5,668 nt of DNA, taken from positions 1-5,668 of the forward strand of contig JAOABT010000627.1 in the NCBI GenBank assembly GCA_026418215.1, given 5' to 3'. The notes beneath the pieces were generated by a model. The model had not been told where the DNA came from, did not search any database, and saw only the letters and a program-made list of their open reading frames with translations. Below are positions 5,282-5,668 of the stretch, piece after piece; positions within the stretch are counted from its first letter, which is position 1; each line of letters begins with the position of its first letter. The position numbers were made by a program, and so were the translations under genes. The DNA comes from Clostridia bacterium. GTDB lineage: Bacteria > Bacillota > Clostridia > DSM-8532.

Positions 5282-5668
5282 CCTCATTCCCGGTAATACC
5301 TTCCTGCACAAGCTGACGGGAAAAACCAAGGTCCGTTCCTTTGTCATCCTGCTTGTTTACATCATCATGTCCTTTGACCTTCGCCTTTTGCTGCCGCTTT
5401 TTATTGCTAGCTGCATCGGCCTGGTCTCGCTTAAACCCAAGTGGAAGACCCTCAAATATTTCTTTTATATCGCGTTTGTGATGAACCTTGTGAATGTTGT
5501 CCTGTATTGGCTTGTAGACCCCGGGTGCGGGACCTACTGGTGCGGGGGCGGAAGCACGGTTCTCATAAAGCTTACGGGAACCTATTACCTGTCGGCACAA
5601 ACCCTGTGGTATCTCACCATCCGCTTTTTAAAGATGATGACGTCCTTTATGGTTTCAGTAGTGTTCAT
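5262..5668 (+). CDS. ECF transporter transmembrane T component (3'-partial)
   Basis: The T component is the membrane coupling subunit that transmits ATPase movement to the S protein. The 135 residues present show the EcfT/CbiQ-type start: an amphipathic N-terminus with HKLTGKTKVRSF, helices at about residues 24-36, 40-57 and 64-85, a VDPGCGTYWCGGG loop, and a segment TGTYYLSAQTLWYLTIRFLKMM that in relatives leads to a TTNPS-E-A stretch. The window ends before that stretch and before the cytoplasmic coupling helices with their Ala-Arg-Gly motifs. The ATG at 5262 overlaps the ATPase gene by 20 bases. AAGGAG (5255-5260) is only 1 base from this ATG, while GAAAGGA (5243-5249) is 12 bases away; an in-frame TTG at 5274 is 13 bases from the nearer site, so the exact start is uncertain by 4 codons. 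Two Cys residues in the loop (C89, C94) stand out from the relatives I recall. Confidence 0.88.
   Translation, partial: MKNQLLNLIPGNTFLHKLTGKTKVRSFVILLVYIIMSFDLRLLLPLFIASCIGLVSLKPKWKTLKYFFYIAFVMNLVNVVLYWLVDPGCGTYWCGGGSTVLIKLTGTYYLSAQTLWYLTIRFLKMMTSFMVSVVF

Overview
The window reads as a contig-end fragment from a Bacillota (Firmicutes) genome of middling GC. The signs are strong AGGAG-type ribosome binding sites, a YkuS/UPF0180-type small protein, and a group I ECF importer whose S subunit is of the UPF0397 type; both small families are typical of this phylum. Genus or species cannot be read from the sequence. The first 19 bases are not biological: they match the Tn5 mosaic-end/Nextera adapter exactly, so genuine sequence starts at base 20 and the true contig edge lies there.

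Left part (20-1559): the C-terminal 512 residues of a UvrA-family DNA-damage recognition ATPase, whose N-terminal half is missing at the contig end. Its second-half finger segment is divergent from housekeeping UvrA and looks more like a UvrA2-type paralogue. After a 107-base gap comes a free-standing 87-residue YkuS-family gene (1668-1931), closed by two successive hairpins. The second is a textbook Rho-independent terminator (2013-2053).

Middle part (2054-2970): about 0.9 kb with a clear drop in GC. Sampled 60-base rows are about 23-28% GC, against about 52% in a sampled row of the UvrA gene. It has no recognisable conserved gene. It holds a GC-richer, C-tract patch (about 2155-2250), a short hairpin, a perfect TATAAT box followed by a 23-codon reading frame and a terminator (a possible short transcript of about 215 nt), and a convergent minus-strand frame for a small one-helix membrane protein that may be a fragment. 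I read this as an inserted or decaying accessory segment; that is inference.

Right part (2971-5668): an operon for a dedicated (group I) ECF vitamin/micronutrient importer: an S component of the UPF0397 family, a double-ABC fused ATPase (A-A'), and the start of the T component, which runs off the window. The genes are tightly packed (10-nt gap, then a 20-nt overlap). The S protein would bind the substrate in the membrane, the fused ATPase would supply both nucleotide-binding domains, and the T protein would couple them. The substrate cannot be assigned from this sequence, and no known riboswitch (TPP, SAM, preQ1) was recognised upstream.

I did not find a convincing new biological system. The most open questions are the middle segment and the ECF substrate.
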